From IMG/VR virus record IMGVR_UViG_3300032116_000060, positions 1 through 39,085 of that record: DNA of 39,085 bases; one strand, 5' to 3'. The DNA comes from a virus. The position numbers and the translations under genes are program-made. Positions within the stretch are counted from its first letter, which is position 1; the number at the start of each line of letters is the position of its first letter. Below, piece by piece: positions 23,918 to 32,183 of the stretch. The notes under the pieces were generated by a model, which saw nothing but the letters and a program-made list of their open reading frames with translations, did not search any database and was not told the DNA's origin.

Positions 23918-24769
23918 TTACATAGTTTCCTCTAATGTAAAGAATTCTTTTATATTTTCCAAATCTGGCTGAGAAAAACTTTCACCTAAAACGATTTGTT
24001 CTTCTAATTCATATCTTTCTAGTATTCGTTTCACTATTCCACTTCTTACACAATCCTCTTTTGAGAACTCTACTTGATAAATCCCCTCTACTCCACTCAA
24101 TCTTTTCCATATATCATAGAATCCACTTTTCTGATAAGCAGGTATCCCATTTGCTCTAAATTTATCACATTGGGATAGGTCTCCACATATTACCATCTTA
24201 CTATTATCAGCAATACGCGTTACGAGGGTTTTTAATTGGGCAGGAGAAGCGTTCTGTGCCTCGTCCATAAAAATGTATGTATTCGAAAAGTTCATCCCTC
24301 TAAGGAAGTTTAAAACCTTAAATTCCAACTTACCGATTTCAATCAATCTCGTTGTTTCCTTTTCCCCTACTATTTTATGAAGTATTCCTATTGAAGATTC
24401 GTTATGATATGCTATCTTTTCCATCAAATCACCCGGTAAGTGTCCGAGCTTATCTTCGTTACCAACATCGACCGTTGGGTTTATAATAACCATTTTATAA
24501 AAACCGCTATTTCTTTGATAAAGTAACTCTATTCCTTTTTGTATTCCCACAAATGTTTTTCCAGCTCCCGCTAATGCGTGTGCCATAACTATTTGATTTT
24601 TTTGGGATTCTATTGCCTTATAAAATCTCTTTTGATTTCTTGTCTTAAATTCTATTGGTGTAATTAGTTTCGGTATTCCTCCAATTTTGTTTTCTAGTAT
24701 TTCTTCAATTGTGTTGGTAACTTCTGAATCAACAGTTTTTCGTAATGCTTTGGTTCTTACTTTCGGCAT
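23918..24769 (-). CDS. phoH: PhoH-like P-loop ATPase
   Basis: The 283-residue protein has Walker A in ALAGAGKTFVG (65-75), Walker B in IFMDEAQN (166-173) and the PhoH motif ICGDLSQCDKF (195-204 and after). The domain (about 37-245) matches PhoH, a predicted ATPase or RNA helicase-type protein frequent in marine phages. It is often linked with phosphate starvation in cells, but its role in phages is unsettled. It follows the 123-residue gene 24787 by 17 bases. Confidence 0.93.
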   Translation of the reverse strand: MPKVRTKALRKTVDSEVTNTIEEILENKIGGIPKLITPIEFKTRNQKRFYKAIESQKNQIVMAHALAGAGKTFVGIQKGIELLYQRNSGFYKMVIINPTVDVGNEDKLGHLPGDLMEKIAYHNESSIGILHKIVGEKETTRLIEIGKLEFKVLNFLRGMNFSNTYIFMDEAQNASPAQLKTLVTRIADNSKMVICGDLSQCDKFRANGIPAYQKSGFYDIWKRLSGVEGIYQVEFSKEDCVRSGIVKRILERYELEEQIVLGESFSQPDLENIKEFFTLEETM

Positions 24770-24786
24770 GAGACAATTTTAATTTA

Positions 24787-25158
24787 TTATTCATCCGTAA
24801 CTTGATTCAACCTAATTAGAATCAGTTTATTTGATTCAGTTGTAGGTTTTCTCTTTCTAAATTTTTTTATTTTAATTTTTTCCAAAGTATTTTTTATTTC
24901 TATGCATTGTTCATAGTTTTCTCTAATCTGAAAATACATTAAACATTCTTCTAATAGTTCTTTGTATTCTTCGATGGGAATTAGGATCATAGTTCGAGTG
25001 AATGTATCAGCCGCAATACACAATTCTTCTTTCCTTTTTGATAATGCTGATTTTACTTCTGAAAATAGTAGAGAATAAAGCTCATCTTTGCTTTCATTCT
25101 TTAAGTTCCCACTCTTTAAGTAATCTTTCCAATTTAGTCTGTAATATATTCTCTTCAT
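24787..25158 (-). CDS. Hypothetical protein, 123 aa
   Basis: A basic, helical protein (RLNWKDYLKSGNLKNESKDE, then KIKKFRKRKPTTESNK near the end). No domain recognised. The basic tail hints at nucleic-acid binding. It is first in the PhoH group and lies 57 bases from the end of the virion-protein gene upstream. Confidence 0.65.
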   Translation of the reverse strand: MKRIYYRLNWKDYLKSGNLKNESKDELYSLLFSEVKSALSKRKEELCIAADTFTRTMILIPIEEYKELLEECLMYFQIRENYEQCIEIKNTLEKIKIKKFRKRKPTTESNKLILIRLNQVTDE

Positions 25159-25214
25159 TGAATGTGGGTTATTACTACCTATAATTATAAAGTTTTCATA
25201 GATTACTATAAATT

Positions 25215-26945
25215 TTAACCACCAAATGTTGTAGTATTTCCAAGATCTATTGTTCCACTTTTAACGCTTGGAGTTGGTGTTGGTAGGGTAGCTCTATTGG
25301 CTGCTATCTGTTGTTGTAAAGTTTTTAATGCATCCTGTCTCATATCAGCCAATTGATTATCGATTCTTTGTATGTTTGCTTGTTGTTGTGCCTGTTGAGC
25401 ATTTTTAGCATCGATTGATGGTTGTATAATGTCATTGGCTATACCACCAACACTTTTGGCAACTGAATCACCTAAACTAGAAGCCTGGTTTAAAATGTTC
25501 GCCGGCGCATTCAATAAACTTAATGGGTCTTTTAGATTTATATTACCTATTCCACTCACAATGCCTTTACCTTGTGCTAACAACCCACCTACATTTGGTA
25601 GTTTGCCTAATCCGGGTAATGTGTTTAAATTATTTAAATTTAATTTTTTAGGTAATTGAGGTATTGAAGGCAAGTTAGGTAATTTTGGTAATTCAGGTAA
25701 TTCAAAATTCTTTAAGGTGAATTTTGTTTTTAAATTTTTATCCTTTGCTTCCCTTTTTTGTTTTTTCCTTTGTAATCTCGCATCTCTTCTCGCATCTCTT
25801 TTTGCCAATAAGGTAAATTTGAAATCCATAAAAAGGTTTTTAATATTTTTAGGAGTTGGTAGTTTTGTTTTAATAAGATTTTTAACAGAACTTATCTTAC
25901 CATTAATCGCATCTTTTGATAAAGCGGCTTTTAGGTCTTTAAACTTATCACCTAATTTGGCTGCGGTATCAGATAGATTTTTAATCGAATCCTTCGTATT
26001 ACCATATATACTTTTTATACCTCCTAATGCAGCATTAGCGATAGCAAAAGTAGTTCCAACTTTTGTTACTGAATCTATAATCTTACCCAACTTATCCGCC
26101 CTTTTATTATCAAATGAAACTGATGCTAATGTTTTACCGGGTTGTGGTTCATCAACAGGATTCAAATCAGCAACCGTTTTAACTTTTGGAGGTATAACAA
26201 ATGAATAATCTAATAGGGTAGTAGGAGTTGGCCCATCTAACCATTGAAGTAAAAATACAGGTGAAATGGTAAAACCATATAAAATACCACCATCTTTTTT
26301 CAATTTATCTGCTTCAAAATTATTATACTTATCCACAAATGATTGCCAGTTCAAAGTAATATAGGGGTATTGTGTTAAATCTTTTTCTAATGTATGCAAT
26401 ACCTTACCCAAATTAGTACTCCACTCCACTTGTAACTTCTCATAAACAAATTGTGAAATATATCTTATTCCATTTGATGGTGGGTGATTTTCGAATTGAA
26501 CTATATATGGGAAAAAAGTTTGAGGAACGACAACTACATTATCTAAATCATTATCTACTGGTATAGTAATCTTATTGATTGTACTATAAAATCCATATAG
26601 AGTTACATCAGTTTTTTTAGGAGTTGTAATAGTTCTAACTTCTATTTGCTCATCTTTGGTAATAATCACTTCCGGTTGAACAACCTTTATCACTTCCGGT
26701 GTAATTGATTTACCAACCTCGCCCTCTTCTAATTTGGGTTTTCGGTCTTTACCAAATTTTCTCCTAAGTATAGAATTATTTTCATCGGGCTTTCCTTTTT
26801 TCTTTTTTCCACCCGCTAATACAGCCGGTAGAACTGCCAAAGAAGCGCCTGCGGTAAATGGAGCTGCTAAAACTGCACCAACGCCGGCTACTAATTTACC
26901 AACTTTAGATTTGAAAAAATTACCGATATTTTTAAATAATCCCAT
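25215..26945 (-). CDS. Putative virion structural protein, 576 aa
   Basis: The N-terminus (MGLFKNIGNFFKSKVGKLVA) is an amphipathic helix followed by a Gly/Ala hydrophobic stretch (about 20-45) and a Lys-rich patch. The middle is beta-rich (VTLYGFYSTINKITIPVDND). Near residues 375-410 is a strongly basic region (KRDARRDARLQRKKQKREAK), followed by a Leu-Pro repeat (LPELPKLPNLPSIPQLPKKL) and a Gly-rich, helical, Gln-rich tail. The mixture of repeats and low complexity suggests a long virion or ejection protein. An ATATTTAT box lies 4 bases before the ATG, as at 31647. No enzyme motif is visible. Identity is inference. Confidence 0.55.
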   Translation of the reverse strand: MGLFKNIGNFFKSKVGKLVAGVGAVLAAPFTAGASLAVLPAVLAGGKKKKGKPDENNSILRRKFGKDRKPKLEEGEVGKSITPEVIKVVQPEVIITKDEQIEVRTITTPKKTDVTLYGFYSTINKITIPVDNDLDNVVVVPQTFFPYIVQFENHPPSNGIRYISQFVYEKLQVEWSTNLGKVLHTLEKDLTQYPYITLNWQSFVDKYNNFEADKLKKDGGILYGFTISPVFLLQWLDGPTPTTLLDYSFVIPPKVKTVADLNPVDEPQPGKTLASVSFDNKRADKLGKIIDSVTKVGTTFAIANAALGGIKSIYGNTKDSIKNLSDTAAKLGDKFKDLKAALSKDAINGKISSVKNLIKTKLPTPKNIKNLFMDFKFTLLAKRDARRDARLQRKKQKREAKDKNLKTKFTLKNFELPELPKLPNLPSIPQLPKKLNLNNLNTLPGLGKLPNVGGLLAQGKGIVSGIGNINLKDPLSLLNAPANILNQASSLGDSVAKSVGGIANDIIQPSIDAKNAQQAQQQANIQRIDNQLADMRQDALKTLQQQIAANRATLPTPTPSVKSGTIDLGNTTTFGG

Positions 26946-26949
26946 ACCA

Positions 26950-26957
26950 ATAAATAT
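26950..26957 (-). promoter_or_regulatory. ATATTTAT box, candidate late promoter
   Basis: Sense ATATTTAT then TGGT and the ATG at 26945. The same geometry (box, four bases ending GT, ATG) occurs at 31647 and 35135. No TTGG at the -33 distance. Confidence 0.45.
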
Positions 26958-26968
26958 GTTAATAGGAA

Positions 26969-27811
26969 TTATCTATGTTTTGATTCCAAATATGAAACCA
27001 ACTCTTTTGCATACCCTCTATGCCCCAATACACCAGGATGAACATCTTCAATAGAAACCTCATCCACTATTCTACCTCTATTTTTTTGGGCCCAAATGTA
27101 AGATGAACCAAATGGTAAAATATTATCGGAAAAAATACGTTCTTTTAACCCAACTAAATCGTAATTGAGTTCTTCGGTTATATAAAAAGTTACACCATTT
27201 AATTTTAGGAAAGAAAGAAAGGTAATAAGTTCTCTTGTCAATTTTTGAAATATTTGTTTTGGATTTAAACACTCCTCCACAAATGGTTTTAAAATTGGTC
27301 TTAAATGGTTATTATCATCTGAATAAACCCTTTTAGCATAATCCCTACAACTAAACCATTCATCTATTGTATTATTTTCAGAATGTATTGTATAATTAAA
27401 TAATGTATATTGATTGAATGTATTAGAATAAAATTCCAACCTACTAAAATCAGCCAATTCCAAAATAACTAAAATCTTATCTCTTATCTCCCAATTTTCG
27501 GATATGAAATCATAGGTAGTTCTTATTATTCTCTCTATACCCCCACCACTTTGAGCATCATTAATAGTTTGTATTTTTGATGTATCGGCAAATATCGATG
27601 GGTATGCAACATCTAATCGTGAATTCCAATAGGGAATACCATAAGTTTCGTTGTATATCTTTAAAACATCTCTCCTACCATCCTTTAAATCTTTTTCAAC
27701 ACCATTCTCATCTCTCTCATTCCAATCAACATCGTTAATGGTTTCTAATCCACCTCCTTGCGTAAAAGAACATCCGTTAAAATACGCAAGATTAAACTTT
27801 TGGTTTAACAT
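26969..27811 (-). CDS. SGNH/GDSL-type hydrolase
   Basis: The 280-residue protein has YFNGCSFTQGGGL (block I), INDAQSGGGIERIIR (block II), LVILELADFSR and a C-terminal EDVHPGVLGHRGYAKEL with the catalytic His. It lies between the 124-residue gene (TAA-T-ATG) and the structural gene 25215, outside the main tailoring block. A role on the virion, for example as a glycan deacetylase, is possible. Confidence 0.72.
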   Translation of the reverse strand: MLNQKFNLAYFNGCSFTQGGGLETINDVDWNERDENGVEKDLKDGRRDVLKIYNETYGIPYWNSRLDVAYPSIFADTSKIQTINDAQSGGGIERIIRTTYDFISENWEIRDKILVILELADFSRLEFYSNTFNQYTLFNYTIHSENNTIDEWFSCRDYAKRVYSDDNNHLRPILKPFVEECLNPKQIFQKLTRELITFLSFLKLNGVTFYITEELNYDLVGLKERIFSDNILPFGSSYIWAQKNRGRIVDEVSIEDVHPGVLGHRGYAKELVSYLESKHR

Positions 27812-27812
27812 A

Positions 27813-28187
27813 TTATTTTTTTATTGTAAATGTTTCTAATAGAAATTTTTGTCTCTTATTAAGAAACTCTATTGATTTGCTTGTATCGGATAGGGCATAA
27901 ACTAATTCTCCCTCTTTATTAACTGCCATTCTCAAATAACCCTTATGGTTAAGTTCATATAACGTGGATGATAACCCATCCCTATTTAGATTGTGTATCA
28001 ATAACCCCAATTCTTTAGTATCTAAATCCACCACACCTTCACTCTTATATTTTTTATACATCGAAGCCTGGAGTGTCAATTTTAATTTTACAGGTAGGAT
28101 AAAGGGGTATTCTTCAAAAAATGAACCCTTCTTTAAAAGCCTTACAATATGCTCAGCTTTATCATTAATTTCTTCTTCTATATCCAT
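27813..28187 (-). CDS. Hypothetical protein, 124 aa
   Basis: The sequence has a winged-helix feel: helix DKAEHIVRLLKKG, then LGLLIHNLNRDGLSSTLYEL, followed by a strand pair KGYLRMAVNKEGELVYALS and a C-terminal helix. This suggests DNA binding, but no family is recognised. It is preceded by an ATATTTAT box at 28203-28210 and by the terminator of the upstream gene at 28210-28240, so it starts a new transcript. Confidence 0.6.
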   Translation of the reverse strand: MDIEEEINDKAEHIVRLLKKGSFFEEYPFILPVKLKLTLQASMYKKYKSEGVVDLDTKELGLLIHNLNRDGLSSTLYELNHKGYLRMAVNKEGELVYALSDTSKSIEFLNKRQKFLLETFTIKK

Positions 28188-28202
28188 ATAACATCATTTT
28201 AA

Positions 28203-28210
28203 ATAAATAT
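28203..28210 (-). promoter_or_regulatory. ATATTTAT box, candidate late promoter
   Basis: Sense ATATTTAT, 15 bases upstream of the ATG at 28187 and directly after a terminator. Same box as at 26950 and 31652. Confidence 0.35.
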
Positions 28211-28240
28211 AAAAAAAATGGTGATAGAAACTACCACCAT
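28210..28240 (-). terminator. Rho-independent terminator
   Basis: A 10-bp stem ATGGTGGTAG / CTATCACCAT (one G-T pair) with a TTT loop, followed by eight T on the minus strand. It ends the transcript carrying 28262-28456. Confidence 0.88.
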
Positions 28241-28261
28241 CGATAAACACTATGTAATAAA

Positions 28262-28456
28262 TTATTTTTTTCTCTTTTGAAAAAATTCTTTAATAGTAAG
28301 AAAATACCACATTGGTAGTGTTACTATACAATTCAAAAATAGAAAGAAATTGGATAGGAATCCATTCATTACAATGTTTTGTTTCTTTAACTCATTAGTA
28401 ACCCCAATAATCATAGGGAACATAAGAATCATATATACACATAAAAAAATGTTCAT
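28262..28456 (-). CDS. Small membrane protein, 64 aa
   Basis: Two hydrophobic segments (FLCVYMILMFPMIIGVT and LFLNCIVTLPMWYFLTI) and a basic tail (FFQKRKK). The start is the ATG at 28456, which follows the previous stop as TAA-T-ATG; the longer frame to 28480 would overlap that gene by 23 bases. Function unknown. Confidence 0.65.
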   Translation of the reverse strand: MNIFLCVYMILMFPMIIGVTNELKKQNIVMNGFLSNFFLFLNCIVTLPMWYFLTIKEFFQKRKK

Positions 28457-28457
28457 A

Positions 28458-28937
28458 TTAAAAAATTTGAAATCCCCCACAATTGCGGAGGAATATGATA
28501 AAATCTTTTATTCTACCAACCGATGTAGAGTGAGCCGATTCAACTGCTAATCCTTCTGATGTTACTACCGATGAATACATAATTTCTCCATAGGGGTATT
28601 GTTCGTTTAATGAAACTTCTTTTTCAGTTCCGATGAATCGACCTGTTCCAAATTCACACCATGCTCCTAAACAAAGATATATCCTATCATCATCACCTTT
28701 TAAGTTGAAATCGTTTCCCAAAAGTTTCTCCAATGCATCTGCTAACTTATCACACTGCTTTTGTGTACGAAGGCCTTTACCATCGTTTGAACCCCAATGA
28801 GAAAAATCAATCTTTAATTTTGATTGTTCAGCCGCCAATTGGCAAATGTAATTAATAGGTCTCCATCCCCACCAATTACTCGCAAAATAATCACCCACTT
28901 CTGTTTTTGGGTTTCTACCTGAAATATCTACTCCCAT
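28458..28937 (-). CDS. Hypothetical phage protein, 159 aa
   Basis: Begins MGVDISGRNPKTEVGDYFA followed by NWWGWRPINYICQLA, a Trp-rich segment typical of a family of phage and bacterial proteins of unknown function. It later has LCLGAWCEFGTGRF. Start context TTAAAATATAAAATTATG is shared with the next gene. No catalytic motif recognised. Confidence 0.72.
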   Translation of the reverse strand: MGVDISGRNPKTEVGDYFASNWWGWRPINYICQLAAEQSKLKIDFSHWGSNDGKGLRTQKQCDKLADALEKLLGNDFNLKGDDDRIYLCLGAWCEFGTGRFIGTEKEVSLNEQYPYGEIMYSSVVTSEGLAVESAHSTSVGRIKDFIIFLRNCGGFQIF

Positions 28938-28952
28938 AATTTTATATTTTAA
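28935..28952 (-). repeat. 18-base start-region repeat, copy 1
   Basis: Sense TTAAAATATAAAATTATG, ending in the ATG of 28458-28937. A second identical copy is at 29187-29204. It represents the A-rich, SD-free start context. Confidence 0.6.
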
Positions 28953-28958
28953 ATTTTA

Positions 28959-29189
28959 TTAATAACTCATTTCGATTTCCTCTACGAATTTACCATCTTC
29001 AAACCAATACATTCTACCTAACTCAATAACTTCAACTACACATCTACCTTCGTTATAATCCAAAAGGTTTTCACATTCATCCCAAATCCACGGAATATCT
29101 TTTTTATCTAACATTATGCAAAACTCAGTTGCGGAAAGAGAATGGGCTTCATACTCTAAAAATTCTAATAACTCTTTTACTTTACTCAT
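28959..29189 (-). CDS. Hypothetical protein, 76 aa
   Basis: Acidic (KELLEFLEYEAHSLS, IWDECENLLDY). No motif. Its leader is identical over 18 bases to that of 28458-28937 (see the repeat entry). It follows the SWIM gene by 4 bases. Confidence 0.6.
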   Translation of the reverse strand: MSKVKELLEFLEYEAHSLSATEFCIMLDKKDIPWIWDECENLLDYNEGRCVVEVIELGRMYWFEDGKFVEEIEMSY

Positions 29190-29204
29190 AATTTTATATT
29201 TTAA
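29187..29204 (-). repeat. 18-base start-region repeat, copy 2
   Basis: Same 18 bases as 28935-28952, ending in the ATG of 28959-29189. A related version (AAAATATAAACTATG) precedes the gene at 35326. Confidence 0.6.
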
Positions 29205-29529
29205 CTTTTAATGATTTAATATGCTTACAATCTCTACCTCTACTCCAACCAAATGCGGGACAACTACAACTCCATTTTCCTTCATCATTTAAGACCTTAT
29301 ATATGTTTCCTTTACTACCTTCTACATTATAATTAGCTTTAATACGTTTAGGAGATTCTTTCTTTAGAGTAGTATATGTAATTCTATTCCACATTTTACT
29401 TAACTCATCCCAATCATATCGTCTATCCACTTTAACCCATCCTAATTTAGAATCAGTAGTTGCTATATACCATTGTCCATCTACAACTGATTGAATACAT
29501 ACCGGTGGTAATAATGAATTTATAACCAT
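29194..29529 (-). CDS. SWIM zinc-finger protein
   Basis: The 111-residue protein ends with WSCSCPAFGWSRGRDCKHI, matching the SWIM zinc finger CxC...CxH (Cys88, Cys90, Cys101, His103). SWIM fingers bind DNA or protein. The N-terminal part has short strands around WYIATTDSKLGW. It lies in a run of small genes after the promoter at 30036-30066. Confidence 0.78.
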   Translation of the reverse strand: MVINSLLPPVCIQSVVDGQWYIATTDSKLGWVKVDRRYDWDELSKMWNRITYTTLKKESPKRIKANYNVEGSKGNIYKVLNDEGKWSCSCPAFGWSRGRDCKHIKSLKVKI

Positions 29530-29532
29530 CTT

Positions 29533-29745
29533 TTATCTATATAAGGTTACGAAACTACCAAAATGTTCATCGAACACATTTATTGCGTTCTCATAATCAC
29601 CACTCATCATTTTAGCTTGAATTTCTTTGCCATCTAATCCTAATTGTTTGGCTAAGTTTTTAGCTGTTCCAATTAAGAAAAACACATTACCTTGTGGGCC
29701 CGTTAAATCGATTTCGATACCTTTGTTTTGTTTACTCTTTATCAT
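29533..29745 (-). CDS. Hypothetical phage protein, 70 aa
   Basis: Contains DLTGPQGNVFFLIGTAKNLA and a helical, acidic second half with DYENAINVFDEHFG. The TGPQGN..LIG pattern recurs in small phage proteins of unknown role. It starts within the operon after 29750-30013. Confidence 0.68.
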   Translation of the reverse strand: MIKSKQNKGIEIDLTGPQGNVFFLIGTAKNLAKQLGLDGKEIQAKMMSGDYENAINVFDEHFGSFVTLYR

Positions 29746-29749
29746 AATC

Positions 29750-30013
29750 TTATTTTTTATTCTCTTTGATGAAATTAATTGTGATTGCTATTCTATCAGT
29801 AATGTGAGTCGGTAAACCCAATTGTTTTGCTGATTCTAACATCTCTGTGTAAAGGTATCCATCCCATACACCACACAACATATTGTAAACCTCATTGAAC
29901 CAACTTTGTTCTTTAAGGATATAAAACATCTCCATTTGGTTTAGTGTTTCTCTATGATACGCCATCCATGTGGAGTTGAATAATTCGTGGCGGTTAAATC
30001 GTATAATGTTCAT
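29750..30013 (-). CDS. Hypothetical protein, 87 aa
   Basis: A helical protein with aromatic residues (MNIIRFNRHELFNSTWMAYH, then VWDGYLYTEMLESAKQLG). First gene after the repeated promoter cassette at 30036-30066, with the conserved ATG-TAA in its leader. Function unknown. Confidence 0.66.
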   Translation of the reverse strand: MNIIRFNRHELFNSTWMAYHRETLNQMEMFYILKEQSWFNEVYNMLCGVWDGYLYTEMLESAKQLGLPTHITDRIAITINFIKENKK

Positions 30014-30035
30014 ATCTTATCTTTTTATTACATAG

Positions 30036-30066
30036 TAAAGATAGGAATAAATTTTGGATTTTCCAA
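30036..30066 (-). promoter_or_regulatory. Host-type promoter with conserved ATG-TAA leader
   Basis: TTGG at 30066-30063, 19 bases, TATCTTTA at 30043-30036, then CTATGTAATAAAAAG. Near-identical to the cassette at 4255-4285. Confidence 0.82.
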
Positions 30067-30084
30067 GTAATAAGGGAATTATTT

Positions 30085-30116
30085 TAAAAAAATAACCCAT
30101 TGAAAATCAATGGGTT
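30085..30116 (-). terminator. Rho-independent terminator after 30148-31647
   Basis: Perfect 10-bp stem AACCCATTGA-TTT-TCAATGGGTT with ATTTTTTT. The sequence from here through the next promoter is a diverged duplicate of 4235-4335. Confidence 0.88.
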
Positions 30117-30147
30117 ATGATAAAAAAAATATATAAATTTATATTGG

Positions 30148-31647
30148 TTAATTCTTAATAAAAGTTAATTCACTCGCATCATAGGTTTTTGTTGAACCAT
30201 TTGGGAATTTAAGGTGGAATTTTCTACCATAAGTTTTGATAATAAGGCCGGTTTTGTTTATTGCCTTAACATTAGCCACATCCCCCACTTCTACATCTTG
30301 CCATTTTAGTTCGGTTGCCTCATTTACACTCTCATTAAATCTTCTTCTACTTTCCATAGATTTCCAATTTACACCTTTAATAAGGTCGTCTAATGATTTA
30401 AACGCGGGTGAAGAAATTATTTTACCAACTAATACATAGTTACCACCCATATTTTTTTGAATCTTACCTGTTCCAATTACTTGCCAAAAGTTTCTATCTA
30501 CTCCTTTGGGAACAATAAAATCAATTATATTACCAACACCCTTAATTATTTTTAATTTTTGGTCTTTGGTTATATCTTCTAATGATTTATTTGATGGGAT
30601 ACCCTCTAATCCTTTAAATTGTTTTTCGGAAAGGATCGATTCTACTTCCAATTCAGCATCTGCATTTAATTTTTGGATATACTCTTCTTCCATATCTCTT
30701 AACTGAATCAAATTCTTTTCGTATCCTTTGATTTGATTTGTTAATTTGATAAGGATTTGTTTTAAGGTCTCCTTTTTCTTAGGATCAGTTTCGTTATTAT
30801 AAGGAACTACTGCCCTTTTTCTATCGGCCATTAATTCTTTAATCTTCTTTTCAACTGCCGCAGTTTTTACAAAAATTTTAGGAACATTCGAACTGATTTC
30901 GTTTACCGATTCTCTTACAAATTTACCATCTTTATCTGCTACATAATAAGCAATCATATTATATGAACCACCTCTTTGCTTTTCAAGCTTTTCTACTTCT
31001 TTTTTAGCATCTTTGTATGATGAATAAGAATCTTTGAATACACCTGTTCCTTGCCCTCTACCTTTATTATATCCTACATGGTATAAACCTTCACCCAATT
31101 GATTACTCGTATCGGTTTTAAAGAAAGGGCCTCTTCTAATAGTTTTAAAATCCAAACTCATTTCGTTTCCGAAAATCTCTTTTGGAGCTAGGATTCTTAA
31201 TCGAATAGTTCCATTACTATTATCTACTCCTAATGTTTCAAAATCAATTTGATTATATGATTTACCTTTAAATTTTAAGTTCTTACCGGTAATTAATTTA
31301 TGAACTTTACCACCACTAACCGCTTGATTCTCTTTAAGACTTCTTTTTTGAAGAACTAATTTATTTATATCGGAAAACAAATCTGCTATATCTTTATCTA
31401 ATTTTTTTTCATCTGCCGTCATAGGTGTTTCAATATCTACATCGGAATATAATTTCTTCTTCTTTGCTATCAAAGTATCTACTTTTTTAAGTAAATCGTT
31501 TTTAGCTTTATCCAAATCCTTAATGATGTCATCTTTTGTAGATTCGGTGACAGGAACACAATTAGGAACTTGCTTTCCACCCTTATTTTTCATACCAACC
31601 TGCTTATATCCGGTCCAGCATTCAGTAAGTATCGGTTTTAATTTCAT
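30148..31647 (-). CDS. Putative virion structural protein, 499 aa
   Basis: Begins MKLKPILTECWTGYKQVGMK followed by GGKQVPNCVPV, a motif (W-x-GYKxxGMKxKGGKxVPNCV) repeatedly seen in virion-associated proteins of large marine phages. Coiled-coil regions follow (KDLDKAKNDLLKKVDTLIAKK at about 41-61, and about 270-340). Two segments with ESVNEI / NESVNEAT (about 248 and 435) may mark domain or cleavage junctions. The end is a small beta domain (VEVGDVANVKAINKTGLIIK). An ATATTTAT box lies 4 bases before the ATG. Likely structural or prohead-related, not certain. Confidence 0.58.
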   Translation of the reverse strand: MKLKPILTECWTGYKQVGMKNKGGKQVPNCVPVTESTKDDIIKDLDKAKNDLLKKVDTLIAKKKKLYSDVDIETPMTADEKKLDKDIADLFSDINKLVLQKRSLKENQAVSGGKVHKLITGKNLKFKGKSYNQIDFETLGVDNSNGTIRLRILAPKEIFGNEMSLDFKTIRRGPFFKTDTSNQLGEGLYHVGYNKGRGQGTGVFKDSYSSYKDAKKEVEKLEKQRGGSYNMIAYYVADKDGKFVRESVNEISSNVPKIFVKTAAVEKKIKELMADRKRAVVPYNNETDPKKKETLKQILIKLTNQIKGYEKNLIQLRDMEEEYIQKLNADAELEVESILSEKQFKGLEGIPSNKSLEDITKDQKLKIIKGVGNIIDFIVPKGVDRNFWQVIGTGKIQKNMGGNYVLVGKIISSPAFKSLDDLIKGVNWKSMESRRRFNESVNEATELKWQDVEVGDVANVKAINKTGLIIKTYGRKFHLKFPNGSTKTYDASELTFIKN

Positions 31648-31651
31648 ACAT

Positions 31652-31659
31652 ATAAATAT
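31652..31659 (-). promoter_or_regulatory. ATATTTAT box, candidate late promoter
   Basis: Sense ATATTTAT-ATGT-ATG upstream of the putative structural gene 30148-31647. No TTGG at the -33 position. Confidence 0.45.
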
Positions 31660-31677
31660 AATTTTATTCCAAAAAGA

Positions 31678-32181
31678 TTATATGTTTTTTAATCTCTCCT
31701 CTAATTCCTTCTTTAAATCCCCATTCACCTTAATCCCATCTATTAATTCACTCATCATTTTACCATAATCAATAGTAGTTCCACTATTTTGAACCATATT
31801 AATAATACCACTACTTGCACCCCCACCATTTATTCGATGTGATATAGTAGAAACAAGTTTTTCCTCCATCATTAGGATTTCATCCACTAATCCTTCAAAG
31901 ACCATTCTAAAATCGGAAAGTTTTAGCATCATTGCTCGTGAAACAATTGTTTGTGTGGACATTCGGTTTTCCCCTTCGATGGAAACAAAAAAATCAGTTG
32001 AACCCATTCGGAATTTATGATTATTAGTCAATACTTTTAATTTCCAAATAGGTTTATCAGGTCTATTAAAATTAATTATTTGAGTTGTATATTTAGTTTC
32101 TTCAGCATTGTGAATTGGATTTACAATTGTTAATCCTTTATACGTTATACCACTTAACTTCTCCCAACCTTTTATTTTCAT
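31678..32181 (-). CDS. Hypothetical protein, 167 aa
   Basis: N-terminal beta-rich half (YKGLTIVNPIHNAEETKYTTQ, WKLKVLTNNHKFRMGSTDF), then a helical region (LSDFRMVFEGLVDEILMMEEK) and a helix-rich tail with SHRINGGGASSG. No motif recognised. It follows the methyltransferase gene by 2 bases. Confidence 0.65.
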   Translation of the reverse strand: MKIKGWEKLSGITYKGLTIVNPIHNAEETKYTTQIINFNRPDKPIWKLKVLTNNHKFRMGSTDFFVSIEGENRMSTQTIVSRAMMLKLSDFRMVFEGLVDEILMMEEKLVSTISHRINGGGASSGIINMVQNSGTTIDYGKMMSELIDGIKVNGDLKKELEERLKNI

Positions 32182-32183
32182 AA

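Noticed and set aside
25429-26208. Long plus-strand open frames inside the 25215-26945 gene
   Set aside because: They are antisense to a repetitive, low-complexity protein and have no start context or promoter.
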